The notes beneath the pieces are model-generated. The model searched no databases. It was not told where the DNA came from and saw only the letters and a program-made list of their open reading frames with translations. A DNA stretch of 64,000 bases. Origin: Dermanyssus gallinae (lineage: Eukaryota > Arthropoda > Arachnida > Mesostigmata > Dermanyssidae). The stretch is from the NCBI GenBank assembly GCA_003439945.1, contig QVRM01007020.1, forward strand, positions 1-64,000, read 5' to 3'. Positions 1-11,619 of the stretch are shown in pieces. The translations under genes and the position numbers were made by a program. Positions within the stretch are counted from its first letter, which is position 1, and each line of letters starts with the position of its first letter.

Positions 1-1735
1 CCGTGAAGTGCTCGGACTCCTGCGCCAAGCAAGAGCCAGAGCACTATCATCACTGCAAGCCAGGCGTGACTACTTTGAGCGTAGAAAGGCCTAAATAAGA
101 CTTTGCTATGATCATAAAGGGAACACGCGACGCGGAAGGAACGACGACTGCTTAAAAGAACAGAACGAGAGCTTTCAGCTTACACCGTGCGACCTCGTAG
201 GGCGGTAAACCCGCTTAGCGACGGGCAGGTGAAGAGACACCTAACTAATCTCTTATTTAATCGTGACGTTGCAGTTGTATGTCCAATCGTACAGCATCCG
301 CTTATTGAAGCAGCACAACATGGTGCAAGGAGGTGCGCCTCACGGTCACGATCAGATCTGCTATGAGCATTGGATCCAGTGACTCCCTCTCTTGGCAGAA
401 ACTCTTTGTGATTCATTTAATGAAATTATAAAGAGGGGGCGGATGCGCGTCTGGCATGTCGCCAGGATTTCTCTTCTGTTCAAGGGTAGACATGGTGATG
501 ACCAACAGGATCTAAATATCTACCGTGGACTGGCGTCAGAACGCACATTGGAGAAGATTTTCTGTAAGTTGGTTATTCGGCGGATTGAGCACGTGGCTGA
601 GGAGGCACTTCTACCGGGGCAATTCAGCTTTACGACAGGCCGAGGCACCCGTGATGCAATCCAGTCAAAATCGAGTGAGCTGTGGCACAACCCAGAGGTC
701 ATCTGTATGCAGTCTTTATTGACTGCGTCAGGGCAATTGACAAAGCCTTCGCTATCTGCTGGTTGAAGCATTCAACCAGCAGATAGCGAAGCTCCCAGCG
801 GGAGTGGGTGGCTCTCTCCTGAGTGTAAAAGCAAGTTTCTCTAAGAAAGACACCTTGTTGGTAGACGGTGAGCAGGGTGTATTGGAGATTAAGCAAAATG
901 TGGGAACTCCGCAAGGAGACCCGCTGAGCTGCGTCTCGTTTACACTTCTTCTTACTGACCTCGTCGGTTACATCCGACAGGAGTATTAAAAAGCCGTGGT
1001 GGTGATGTATGCGGATGATATCGTGGTCGCTCATCGCGACCTAGGTGCTATCAAGCGCATTACCTCTATGATAGAGGCGTTCCTTGTCTCGAAGGGACCT
1101 AAACATAGATATAAAAGAGTATGCACTAGAGTTGGTCAACAACTTCAGAAGCTTGGAGGTAACACTGACACCAAACTGTGTTTATGCCCAAACTAGACAT
1201 ATTGAATAAATGAGAGTGAAGGCGGTTTCCTTAACCATGGTGTTAAAGGATTTCCGACAAATTTAATTTAGGACTGCACTTAATATTTTTAAGCTCAAAA
1301 TTCTTTCTACTACAGTAACTTAATGCCTCAGACACATGGCCTCTACGTTACCATTGGACAACCTCAATCATGTCGACAAGAGTAAAAGTATCTTTCTTAA
1401 AAGAGCAATTGGTTTATCAAGAACCACCTCGTCAACGCAAGTGCTGCAAATGAGCAATAAAACTACATTAATAGAAGATCTAGAGCAGCGTACTAGTTTG
1501 ATCACAAAGCGCTCAAATCAGACAAGCAAGGCGAAACTGAAACGTTCTAAATCAAAATTTTACAGTGGGATCCGTTTTTTTAGCAACTGGTGGAAAGGAG
1601 ACCTGCAACAAAGCATTTGCAAAATAACTTAGAACGGATAACAACAATACCTCTGTCTAAAAGGTTTCTTTTCAAATCAACAATGCGTTTGTAAATATTG
1701 TGGTGAAACTGCTGTCGACCGATGTCACGTAATGA
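1..1735 (+). pseudogene. Decayed CR1-like non-LTR retrotransposon (RT part)
   Basis: Translated pieces in several frames follow the order of a LINE ORF2. A linker region (about 130-290) is followed by RT fragments with NYRGLA-like IYRGLASERTLEKIFCKL (about 500-560) and GQFSFTTGRGTRDAI (about 620-660). Next come FIDC..AIDKAF (about 715-760), GTPQGDPLS (about 903-930) and MYADDIVVAHR (about 1005-1038). A C-terminal KRAIGL segment (about 1400) and a Cys-rich tail CVCKYCGE...CHV (about 1690-1735) complete it. Frames change repeatedly and stops occur, so it is non-functional. The 5' part, including the endonuclease, lies outside the window or is lost. The 3' end abuts a minus-strand RLE fragment near 1735. 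Confidence 0.75.
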
Positions 1736-2940
1736 AGCTGCAATTCTGCCTGAACTTTCCTTAACCTGACTAGTAATTGTGTAAGCTCGTCGTCCAGGAG
1801 AGTACCCGGCTAAGGGAGCGCGTGCAGCCATGCATCTGCACCCGGTAAAGAAACTGCCTGTAATCGTGCTTTGTGTGTAGCTGTTCGCTTCCACAATCCA
1901 ATCCATCGACCGTCGTTTGCCAGTCCTGACCACGCGCATTGCAGAAAAGGGATCTCCGGTAAAGACCCACAAAAAGCCATAGCGTCATCCAGAGTCCGTT
2001 CAATTGTAGCTTGGAAATTCGCAGCCTCCCGGGTGTCCAGAATAGACTTAACACCACTAGTCGCAAAATGCACGAATGCGATGTGTGCTGCGACTGATAG
2101 AGAAATTGCTTCAGAAAGACCCAGTTTGCCTCTGGCTACCGGTAAGCGGACATGAACTGAGAGATCGTTTCGCAACTGCAGGTTAAGTTTAGATTCTAAC
2201 GCGAGGCCCAGCGTTAAGTTGGTTTCCTCCAACTGGGACCGGAAGGCTGATCAGTTAATCTCCGTGCTCGTGGCAAAACTTAATATTTTCTTTAAGTTCC
2301 CACAGATCGTTCCAATGTGACTTCCAATGACCATCGTCCAAATACAAAGGACTAAGTGGACTCTCGAGTGAGTTGACCAATTCTTTAACGGCAAGACAGA
2401 ACAGAGGGGGGCCGAGAGGGTCTCCCTGCTAAACCAGTGCCGAAGGTAAGACCAAGTGCGATCGCGGTATGCTAATCTCACTTAGTGATAAATGGCAAGG
2501 ACCTCATCTCCAACTATTCTCAATAAGTGATCCTTCCTGACGTGTTGATCGCGTTCTTAAAATCAAGTTTAACTAACACAGATGGATCGAGCCTGTAGTA
2601 TAAAAACCCTGGTAACATTCACGCGATTCATTATTACAGCCACCCCCCTTAAAAGAAAAACCCAACTGATAAGGCCCAATCGCTCGGTAGGGTCGCCGAG
2701 ACCCTACATAGTACCAAAGAGCAAGCGATATGTCTGAAAGAGCCTTGTTTCTTTCAAGGCGGTGTACCCTCATCTTTGGTGCGAAGAGCCTCACACCGAG
2801 GATGAGGGGACACCGCCTTGAATGTAAAGCTCTCTATCAAAGTAGGTCTAATACCTTTGCTAGGGCCTTACTAATTCCGTCGGATAAGCAGCCGAGAGTT
2901 AGTGAAAGAAGGTCATGCAGGAGTCGAGGACTGATAAAAT
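1735..2940 (-). pseudogene. Decayed RLE-type non-LTR element, minus strand
   Basis: This copy is co-linear with the much better element at 40.09-42.10 kb. Starting from 2940 on the minus strand it holds LLSLTLGC...KALAKVLDLL, then QQGDPL-like and YLDDG-region remnants around 2400-2340. It continues with ALESKLNLQLRND, LPVARGKLGLSEA, SLSVAAHIAF and LANDGRWIGLW down to about 1810. A remnant of SSGRIA from the zinc/RLE tail remains at about 1740. Several frameshifts and an internal loss before the RLE tail make it inactive. The retained order of blocks is strong evidence of common origin with the 40-42 kb copy. Confidence 0.78.
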
Positions 2941-3291
2941 TCAGGCCGGGGCTTGTGTTCTTTGAAAATGATCCAACCCAAATAGCAAACCGAGAAATAG
3001 CCGAGTCGCAGAAGATAAGAGTTATGAGAAGGGAGTAGACGGTCAACACAAATCCGCTTGCGCGGGGGGGGGGTGTTATTGCCGTAACGACGCTGCGGCG
3101 GCTGGTTTATCGACCATAACGTAGGCGGGCTGCTCCCGGCACGTTCCCGATATGTTTTTTTTTATGAGACCGTCTTATACGGACGGCAAATATCTGTATG
3201 TTACACTAATGAAAAAATGTATATACTTTATCAATCAAGTCGTTCATGGAAAAATGTATGCTGACATGTCAAAATGTATATACCTGTAAAT

Positions 3292-3467
3292 GTCGAGCCC
3301 GGTGGCGTGGTGGCATGCGTCTGCGCCTCGCGACCGAAGGAGACACATAGGTGCGCGGGTTTGAGCTCCACCGGTGCACATTTATATTGATGGGGGTCCG
3401 TCTATGAAGCAATGCGAAAAGCAGTCCCATGGACGTTAAATCTTGGCTGAGAGTCAGCCCTGAAAAG
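3292..3467 (+). mobile_element. tRNA-derived SINE with perfect 14-bp target-site duplication
   Basis: The unit begins GAGCCCGGTGGCGTGGTGG, an internal RNA polymerase III A-box-like start. It carries a B-box-like GGTTTGAGCTC at 3358-3368, followed by a shared non-tRNA body ending near GTCAGCCC. The same unit is present at 62942-63125 and, reversed, at about 6025-6158. ATATACCTGTAAAT occurs immediately left (3278-3291) and right (3468-3481), a perfect duplication typical of LINE-mediated insertion. The partner LINE is not identified. Confidence 0.85.
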
Positions 3468-3704
3468 ATATACCTGTAAATAATGGACGTCAAGAGACTT
3501 CCTTTGTGCATCAGTGTACATGTTAAGTGAAAGACAAGAGATGACAAATTTGGTTCTCATATAAGGCAGAGGCCCACCTGATGCTGTGTAGTGTATGCGC
3601 CCAGTAGATCGTGAGCCGCCCGGCACCGATTGAGGTTCACTTGGAGACTTAATTATGTACTCTTTCTGGCGGGTTTTAATCTGAGAGGCGTTGCCCACCT
3701 GTTG

Positions 3705-5100
3705 CTAGTGTTCTATCAGCGCAAGGCTCCTACGGCAAAATTGTTGCCTGTCCCGATCCAACGGCGCTTCAGCGGGTCCGGATGCTTCTGATAGGGTGTC
3801 AGGCCTAGGCGGTGCGAAGGCACTTGTGTTCGACATTCCAGGTGGGATAGGCTCTCTTCGCTTACGCGACGATTCTAGTTGCTGTATGCAATATGACGGA
3901 CAGGTCAAAGTGGCGGCCCTGTGACCCGAGACCTTGCACACAATACAGTATGTCGAATTATACTGCTATGTTTGGCGTCTTGGCCTCACACGCAGCCGCC
4001 GCAGGAACTGGCAATCCGCATGTACGACAGAGGCGGGCGGCCGCCCTGCGTGCCATGCAGGTAGCAGCCTTATGACCGATCTTTAGCAGTTGAAGTACGT
4101 GAGTAATTTGTTCCAGACCTAGGGCCTGCATCTGTCCCTCGCAGTCAGAGTAGATGGTTGAATCTAGCGCGACCGGGCTGTAGAGGGCGTCACCTTCATC
4201 AACGTGTACCAGTAGACTGTAGTGCGGCCATTTATCGCAAGCCGTCACGCATTCGGCTGTCAGCCTGGTGGCCAGTTGCCTTGGTCATGTCGTCAGCCAA
4301 CTGAGCCCCAAGGTCCTGAAATGTCCTGTAGTCGGATAATAACGTCACCGAGGTTATTTCTAATGAGGCGGCAAATGGCCGATTCCACTTTTAAGATGTT
4401 GGCCAAAAGGTCAAAGCTCTATGAGGTCGTCTCGTACGATTGGACCACGAGGACCGCCCTAATTCGCTGATTATCGGATCGCCTCTGATGGGCGACGTTT
4501 AGGAATGAAACAGGGGGTTCCGTGGCTGCTGAGGTTGAGGGCTGGGTCATGCGTTAGATAACGGAGCGGAACAGCGTAACTGCAGCATTATCGCAGGGCT
4601 TGTTAGGTTGTAAAATGCCTACGACAAGGTGGCGGCCCTCGCCACCGTTGCCCGGAGACCCAGCGGAGGACTGGCAGGTGGTATGATATACAATACCGTT
4701 GCCGTGCCTGAGTATCTAGGGGCTAAATAAGCAGTGCGGTGAAACAAGAGAAATTGACCAGCGGGGCCGGCGAGTAACTCCAAGTCAGCCTCTGCCCCCG
4801 AGACGACCAGCACGCCCCTCACTTCTTGGAGATAAGTGACCCTCTCGGAAGATGGGGGAATCTGCCGAAGGGATCCCGGAGGCCAGAACAAGCCCATTAT
4901 TTAGAAAAGTCATCAGCCGTCGTCGCCGCCGAGATCCGTGAGTGCATCCGGAGTCGGCACATACTGAGATAACGGCACATATTGAGGTAAGCCCATAAGC
5001 CGCAAGGTCCGCGCAGGCAGATCGCCGAAAGGCCCGAGGATTGAGAAGACCGCGCCCATAACTCATCTCGTTTCCTATGCGCCACCTCCAGTGAGTCTCA
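3705..5100 (-). pseudogene. Possible LINE ORF1 (gag-like) remnant, minus strand
   Basis: On the minus strand around 4000-4080 the frame reads KIGHKAATCMARR followed by LCRTCGLP and AAACEAK. This looks like two degraded CCHC knuckles of the type in R1/jockey ORF1 proteins. Flanking minus-strand frames up to about 5.1 kb (for example one with a VLVVSGAEADLELL segment) may belong to the same ORF1, but I do not recognise them. No intact knuckle remains, as the first Cys pair and one His are gone. The call rests only on spacing and flavour. Confidence 0.4.
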
Positions 5101-5299
5101 GAGGTTTCCAATATCCTGCACACTGAAGGCGCATTTCCTTAGCCACCATCTTTAGCTGGTGAGCCTTATTGAATCTGCAAGAACCCTAAACACTCGAAGC
5201 ATATCACTTGCTTATTTTCTCCTCTTCCAGTCCGTCATTTAGGTCCTATTCTTCGGAACAAACTCCCTAGCGATTTAGGACTTGTGTCATTTGATCAAT

Positions 5300-5326
5300 T
5301 TTAAACGTTCTCTCTCTCTCTCTCTT
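5300..5326 (+). repeat. Short (CT)n microsatellite
   Basis: A run of about nine CT units lies in otherwise unremarkable sequence. No gene was recognised between about 5.1 and 5.75 kb. Confidence 0.8.
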
Positions 5327-6024
5327 CCGAAGCAAGTACGGCTGTCTTAATAGGGAGGCGCGGAGATAGCCTTTTATGCAGTACAGTATATTGTGGAACA
5401 AACTCCCGGCGCTTGTATATTAAATCAATTCCAAATATTATTTTATTTGAAGTAAAATATAACGCGACAATATTTTAGAAAAAGTGGACCACACGTACCG
5501 GGACTCTTTTCTACAGCGATCCTTCACTTCTATCCTTGCGTGACAAAGATTCATTCAAATAGACAAATGTAGTGAAACAGGGCCCTGCCTATTTCAGCCT
5601 GGGATCTCCATTTTAGTGGCACGAATGTAAAGTCCGCTGAACAGCTAGTACCTAGACGATTGGAACATTAAAATGACCGGTAGAGGGGTGGTTGCTGGCA
5701 TACTCAAGGTAAAGAAGTTCGCGGATAAAGGAGGGACAGTCCTCAAATCTTTCAAAACACGATGTTGTAACGGTTGGGGCTAACACCCGCGAAGTACACA
5801 GGAACCATGCTGCCGTTTCTCGGGTTGAAAACAAGTTATCCCGGCCGAGTTAGAGCTTTCGGAAGAGACGCATTCGGGTTCTGTATGTCTGTGAAGCCCA
5901 CCGCGGATCTTGAGGGACGTGGTGGTCCCAACGCCCTGCAATACAACGACTCTACGAGGCGCATACTGAGAGAAGTCCATAATATTGACTTTACGGACAG
6001 AACGCAGTGAAGAGCAAGCCCCCC

Positions 6025-6158
6025 ACATGTTTTTTCACCATGCTTCATAGACAGACCCCCATAAATAACAAATGTGCAACGGTGGGGCTTGAACCCGCGC
6101 AACTATATGTCTCCTCCGGTTGCGAGGCGCAGACTTAAGCTATTACGCCACCGGGCTC
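6025..6158 (-). mobile_element. tRNA-derived SINE copy, minus strand, 3'-diverged
   Basis: Read on the minus strand from 6158 it begins GAGCCCGGTGGCGTAATAGC. It contains a B-box-like GCGGGTTCAAGCCCC and the shared body TTTATGGGGGTCTGTCTATG seen in the copies at 3.3 and 63.0 kb. After ATGAAGCA it diverges, so the 3' body is truncated or decayed. A weaker match to the B-box part lies on the minus strand near 5755-5800. Confidence 0.78.
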
Positions 6159-6633
6159 GCTATTATAGGATAGCAGCGTCCGTTAAGCAGCGCAAGCATA
6201 TACAGCATCTGCTGGCAACAATGCTGAAGCAAACCAAATACACGGCGCTCGATAGAGGATGCCGCCTCACCAGTTGCACAGGCGCGGGAAGTCACTAAAT
6301 GCGCGGGTAAATTTGTGATATATAAGGAGGCATGAGAACAAATGAGTCAGTAGCCGTTGGTGCGAGCCAGGCAGAGGACGTGTGTTGTTTGAGCGAAAGA
6401 CTAGCAAACTCGTAACGGTCGCCGTCCGGTCGTTAGGGTTGTGGATACTACACATATGTTCGCAGCGTTACTATTAGAATTTAGCAGAGACGCTAGTTGA
6501 CCCAAGTGCTCACCACCGGCTACACATAACTAAGCAGGAGGCACAAGATTAAACTAAGGCCGAATCCAGGTCCTTTGGGAAAAATATACAACGCAGGTTG
6601 TGCCTGATAACTACAAATCCTAAGTCATAGTCC

Positions 6634-7225
6634 GTGAAATCATCGATAGCATTAAGTCTCCCACAGAGGAAGCGGTCTTGGCCGTACCAGGCACCTTCAG
6701 CGGCGGATTTCTCAGGGCTCCCCCATCACTGCAGCTTCGTGCTCGACAACATCTCACTTGGCATAGTGTCAGCGGGCCAATGTGCGAACCACAAATATGC
6801 GAAACTGGTGGAGAAGGATGGTTTCCACCATTTGAGATGCATTACGGGCCAAGGCTGGGCTCCTAGGCACATCGAAATAAACGCAGTAATTCAAAGAGCT
6901 TTTCGGAAGGCAAGAATACCTAGCGTGTTAGAACCCAAAGCGGAACTCAGTGACGATAAAAGACCTGACAGTGTCACCGTCCCGCCCTGGAATAAAGGCA
7001 CATGCTTGCGAACACGCGGATAAAGAAAAGTGGTTAGAGACGATAAATATATTTTCTCGTGTCGATTGCAATAGAGACAATGGGCCCAGTTAGAAGAAGT
7101 ACACGGACCTTTATAAAGAACGTTGTGTCAAATACAAGCACACATCGGGTATACGCGCGAAGGTGAGTTTCTGAGGCAGCTTGCAGAGGAAATGCCGCGT
7201 CGATACTAGGTTCAATGGGCTAAAA
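6634..7225 (+). pseudogene. RLE-type non-LTR element, 3' fragment
   Basis: The + strand encodes the C-terminal tail shared with the copies at 25.7, 37.4 and 40.4 kb. It has a C..../H.LRC zinc-like remnant (about 6785-6845), RHIEINAVIQRAF, PSVLEP and DDKRPDSVTVPPW (about 6950-6990). The last is the RPD half of the restriction-like endonuclease motif. After a frame break it continues with ETMGPV and ends RGNAASILGSMG followed by a stop at about 7222. Small insertions and deletions disrupt the reading frame. Confidence 0.75.
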
Positions 7226-7249
7226 GTAGCTAAAGGGAAACCATGAACC

Positions 7250-7790
7250 AACTTAAAATTTGATTATCCTGCTTAAATAATCACAATGGTTATCCAAACG
7301 GCAACTTATTGCATAACGCGGTGGACGTCGGTTTATGCGGTTACAGACCTTAGCAATAATGACGCGCAGGATTTTCTTATAAAGTAATATGTCGTCCCGC
7401 CTCCTGGGCTTCCTGTCGCAAAAAAACGCCGTAATGCGGAGCGTTGCGACAAAATTGTTCATTGCCGCGTGCATGATAAACCGTTGCATCCTACAGCACG
7501 GACGGGGTCCCCGCAGCCACACAAACAAGGCTCGACCACTGAAGCGCCCAACTCTAGGATGGCATGGAGCCATAGCCCTGGACTTGGTCGGCAAACTGCC
7601 GAAACTGCCTGAAGTCGGGCTGACTTGTCCCGGCTGGAACAATCAGGTAATGATCATCGTTAATATGCGTGCTGTCTGTATTAAGGCCTTGCCTCAAAGA
7701 ATCTAATTGTTAGCTACTATGACTTGTGCTTCCTGACGGTTTACCAAAGTGTATGTTACCGATAAATCGCTCAATTACATGACGGTTTAT
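7250..7790. repeat. Dispersed repeat, copy 1 (related to 10.90-11.38 kb)
   Basis: By eye this segment is co-linear with 10.90-11.38 kb. Shared blocks include a TTTATGCGGT region and a CATG..ATG..CCGT stretch. A GGGG(T/C)CCC(G/C)CAGC(C/T)ACAC block (about 7503) and AAACTGCC(T/G)AA...GGGC (about 7596) also match. A GATAAATCGC..AATT block (about 7760) ends it. The identity is old and gapped. Its class is unknown, and no coding signal is convincing in either copy. Confidence 0.55.
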
Positions 7791-9010
7791 TTTACCAATT
7801 AGAAGTTTGACGTGAATCGTGTTTTACAGTCTAGCAGGCTTCGTTATTTCTCTAATATTACTATACAACTAGTTTAATATAAACTTGTTAGGTGGCGCTG
7901 GTCTTCAAGGTTTAGTCATTTTTAAGTTGCCGAAGTAGAACTTCAGTATATTGCGAGGCGTTCTTGTAATCACTATTTTGTGTGAATACCGAACAAATAG
8001 AAGTGACATTGAACTTAAAGGAGTGCACTCTACATTTAATAATATGCAATAATGTCAAGTAACGTAACAACGATGTTAAGCAAGGTCGTTGGTTTGTACG
8101 CTGTTGGCGTAGGTTGTGCGCCATCTACGGATACAACTGACTGCCTTTGACAGTAACCGACACAGGCACTTTCAGGTGAACTGGTTTTCGTCAGCCGCTG
8201 TGCCTGAATTTTTGCCATGAAGCTAAACTCTACGCGAATTATCATGGCCGGTACGTACATCTTACACTAAATGGTTGAAATGGAATTCGACAACTAAACT
8301 GTTCGTTCAATATGGAAGTCTGATCTCGAGACACACAGTTTTACTGCTGAGCTTAAATCCATTATATGCCTGAAATGGCGAGAAGAGCCGAACTCAACTT
8401 ATATCCCGTTTTTTTAAACATATTTTCCGTCTATGGGCTATAACCCCAGTGTGCTCCTAAAAAGGGCGCCTAGGACGAAGGCCTTTAATTCTGCGTAGGT
8501 TCGTCTGGCAGTTTCGTGCCCTGTAAGGGCCTGGGAGCTACAAAGAGTGAGTTCTTCCTTTATCCTGTCTAATCAGTTACGTTTCATCTGAACGTATGGA
8601 AATACTTAGCGCCCTTTTCGTCAAGTGATTTTATTTCTTCTGACAATTTGACTGTTGTCCAGACGTATTCGAATTCGAATTCAGTAGCAACGTGTCCTGG
8701 GTGGTTAGTGCAGAATACTTCTATTGTCCTCCACTGTGCTTAAGCGCAGGCACTAAGCCGGGTGTGAGCATCTCATTATTGTATTTGATAATATCAAAAG
8801 CGCACATGTAACGCGTTAGAAAAAGGTGGCATACTTGAGTTCTGCACTTGGTCACGGCCAGATGTCACAACGTTTTGTTATTTATTTAGAAATATCTTTT
8901 CTCTGGCCTTCTGAAGTTCTCTTCTAAGGAAGAGTCCCGGGGGTCACATACAGGCATCGGAGAAAATCCAACCGTGCTTCGTTGGAAACTTATTTTATTC
9001 CTATTTCCGT
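7790..9010. other. Unassigned intergenic/upstream stretch
   Basis: No splice-consistent exon or recognisable mobile domain was seen. A minus-strand stretch near 8440-8600 reads RIKEELTLCSSQALTGHETA and continues with AELKAFVLGALF. It looks like old coding sequence of unknown identity, possibly from another retroelement. Confidence 0.4.
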
Positions 9011-9015
9011 GCTAT

Positions 9016-9270
9016 TTAGCCGGAGGTAAAAGGCGGGGCCTCGTTTCCAGTTCCCCGAAGAAACCGCTTTGCTTTTAACGGAGTTTCGCGAGCCTTGTCC
9101 AAAACGTTAGCCAGTGTCTCGTTCGCGCGGTTTTCCAGCTGATCTGGTGTCTGAACCTGGATGGTAAGGGTAAAATCGTCGGCGTAAACAACAAGGCCAA
9201 CTTTCTTAGCGATGCATTTCGTACCAGGAGCAAGGGATGACGTCATTGTCAAACAGTCAGTGGTTGCCAA
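9016..9270 (-). pseudogene. R1-like RT fragment with YADD box, minus strand
   Basis: The minus-strand frame reads VGLVVYADDFTLTIQVQTPD followed by NRANETLANVLD. This is the RT catalytic YADD motif plus the helix that follows it in R1-clade elements. The same block, more decayed, lies on the minus strand at about 47.06-47.15 kb (TIQVRTLD...ANEALADV). Only this part of the RT is retained. Confidence 0.65.
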
Positions 9271-9499
9271 AAACTAGATTTTATAATCACACAGGCAATT
9301 AAATATACCTCTGCACTGGACTTTTTTTGCGGAGGATGTATAATATGTCAACAGGTTTTGAAACAACAAGAGATTTTAAACATAATGCACGTGATAGTTA
9401 GAAATCTCACGTTATGTCATTATTAAACAGAATCATTAAAAACGCTCGAGGCCACCGAAGCGCTCTTTCCACAGAATTTCTTTTTGACCACGCCCCCTA

Positions 9500-10225
9500 G
9501 CAGAGAGTCCCAGGGACTGAATAAGCCACTTCTGGCAGTAACAGTGCAAGAGGTGCAACGAGCCGAGGAAATTACTGATGAAAGACTATCCGGAAGCGGT
9601 TGCGGCTGTGGTAACGGAGATGTTCCGCCGGGGTTTGTTCCGTACTGAATGGAAGGCCACGTGTCTCGTTCGAATCCCAAAAAGGCCCTATCTTATGCCG
9701 CTCGTTATGTTTATTTGTATTCCTGGCTAAGATTTTGAGTACGTCGTGGAGCCACGTCTCCGAGACTTCGCGGAAGAAAACGGCTCTCTATCCGACTCCT
9801 AATACGGATTTCGAAAAGGGCGCTCGACAAAGCGCCATCTAGTGGGTTCAATTATCGTGGGAACACACGATTAAGAGGTATTCACCATTACGCTTTTACC
9901 AGGACCAACACCAAACTCGCAATCTAATGCGGGAGTCCTTGCGTCAGTGGTTAGAAGTGACAAACATTTTCAAGAACATATTCACGGCAAAATCAATCGC
10001 AAATAACCGCCGTATTATACACTTTCCATTTGGTCTCCAATGAAAAAACTAGCCACGAGTACTCATACCTTCCTCCTGTTGTATGAAGTATTTGCACATG
10101 CAATTCCCAATCGGGTGGGTTGATAAGGAGATGAGTGCTTTCTATCGGCCCACAATTGCAGGCGAGTTCCTTGCAGTCCCATTGCCCACGGGCCCATTGC
10201 CAGTTACCCCTTTACTAAAAAAACT
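9500..10225 (+). pseudogene. Internally deleted R1-like element, + strand
   Basis: The first part (about 9530-9870) encodes RT-leading motifs: KDYPEAVAAVVTEMFRRGLF, then EWKATCLVRIPK, a frame break, RLRDFAEENGSLSDS and YGFRKGRST. The last part (about 10100-10225) matches the 3' untranslated region of the R1-like copy at 45.83-45.93 kb. Both contain CGGCCCACA(A/T)TTGCAG, then CCAGTTA, and end in an A-run after CTAA. The catalytic RT core is therefore missing and the copy is non-functional. Confidence 0.62.
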
Positions 10226-10229
10226 ACGG

Positions 10230-10900
10230 TGACGCCTACGCCCCCCCTGGGTTGTGAGGGGTGCCGTGACTTCATTAAGATCCAGTCAACGGCGCGTCGT
10301 CATTCAGTAGAATAGCGTTGCATTAATAGATCGTGTGTGCTCCTACTTTCTCCCATGGGTCTTGTGTAACAATTTGTGCACTGAACAAGGAGCCGCGGAT
10401 CTGTATCTTTTAGGCTTTAATGGGTAGCATTCCTCTCCGGCTCACAGCCAAGAATCACTTTTACTTGTTGTTACTGTTAGTTCATGTAATAGTTTTAGTG
10501 AAGTCAACTGTGAGTTTTTTTGCCCTGGAAGCTTCTTCTAGCCACTTTAAATTTGTGTTAACGTCGTCTCGCCATTTACACTATTTGCTTCTCTATTTAT
10601 TTAAAAGGTTCAGGTGGATAATTGCTCTCAATTTGTTTGATTTGTAAGTAGTTATATCGATATATTTATTAGAGTTACTTGTATTGCAATATATTTGTTA
10701 AAATTGTTACCAATTAAAATGCTTTTTATGATAAAATAGTTTTTATAAGTACGTGTACATCCGCTCCAAATATGCTTACATTGGTAGGAGCGAGGGTCTC
10801 AGACGGAAAGTGCTTGATATTATTTTTAGGCAATTTTAGGCAATTGCAAAGACTTCGGCTGACGCAACCATAATTACCTGAGCGGTAGCATGTGCTCACC
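10230..10900. other. AT-rich stretch without recognised gene
   Basis: The stretch is AT-rich with no domain hits by eye. An open frame at 10420-10647 has a hydrophobic composition but no recognisable motif and is not called. Confidence 0.4.
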
Positions 10901-11380
10901 GTTCAGTTTATGCGGTCAGAATCTGCGTAGTACCGTTTGTTGAAGTTTAATAAGTTACCGCTTAGGCTCTAATACTTGAGTGTCTCAATCTGCTCAATCT
11001 GATTGATCGCGGTAATGAGCCAAAGTGCGCTAGAATTCAAGCGGCCTCGGTGCTGGGCATGTACGATGGACCGTGGGATCTTACAACACCTATGGGGCCC
11101 CACAGCTACACGGGTAAGAAACTGGAGCGTCCGACTTAGGAAAGGCATAAAGCCATAACCGTCCTGATCCCCAGTCGCAAAACTGCCTAAGTTGGGCCAA
11201 CTCCGCTGAGTTAAGGGAATTGGGTTTGTGATAATCACCAATATTATACGAGGCTGTATGTATCGTGCTAATATTTCAACGAAACGGATTGTTTATCTTT
11301 TATTGACGCCTGTTTCCGGACAGTTTAGTGAACAGTTTAATATAGATAAATCGCCTAATTGCACGATGGTTCGTGTACAT
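10900..11380. repeat. Dispersed repeat, copy 2 (related to 7.25-7.79 kb)
   Basis: This segment is co-linear with 7.25-7.79 kb over about 0.5 kb with gaps. It ends in the ATAGATAAATCGCCTAATTG block. Immediately beyond it lies the inverted repeat arm at 11390-11549. Confidence 0.55.
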
Positions 11381-11389
11381 CGTTTTTCC

Positions 11390-11549
11390 GATGGAACATG
11401 GTCTCTAAGAAGTCTTGTTTCGGAATCAGAATTAAATTACTACGATTTGTGACACTGGTGTTTTTGCCCGGCATGGGAGCATAAAATGTGCTCTTGCGAG
11501 ACAACCAGTCTTTCTAGGCAGAAACTAAACACACCGTTGCGTTCGTGCA
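11390..11549 (+). repeat. Inverted repeat arm, left (pairs with 14787-14950)
   Basis: This arm matches the reverse complement of 14787-14950 over about 160 bp with substitutions. Shared blocks include GTGACACTGGTGTTTTTGCC, then GCATAAAATGTGCT, TTGCGAGACAACCAGT and AACTAAACACACCGT. A shorter related piece lies at 42097-42130. The arms flank two LINE fragments and a foldback element. Confidence 0.75.
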
Positions 11550-11619
11550 TTTCGTTGCAGAACTTTGCATTTCAATACGATACATAATTACAATACAGTC
11601 GTTATTATATACAATTTAA

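Noticed and set aside
180..416. Minus-strand 78-codon open frame
   Set aside because: It is a shadow of + strand LINE linker sequence that recurs at 44.1 kb; it has no motif of its own.
10420..10647. Hydrophobic 75-codon + strand frame as a small membrane protein
   Set aside because: AT-rich sequence gives hydrophobic codons by chance; no conservation or context.
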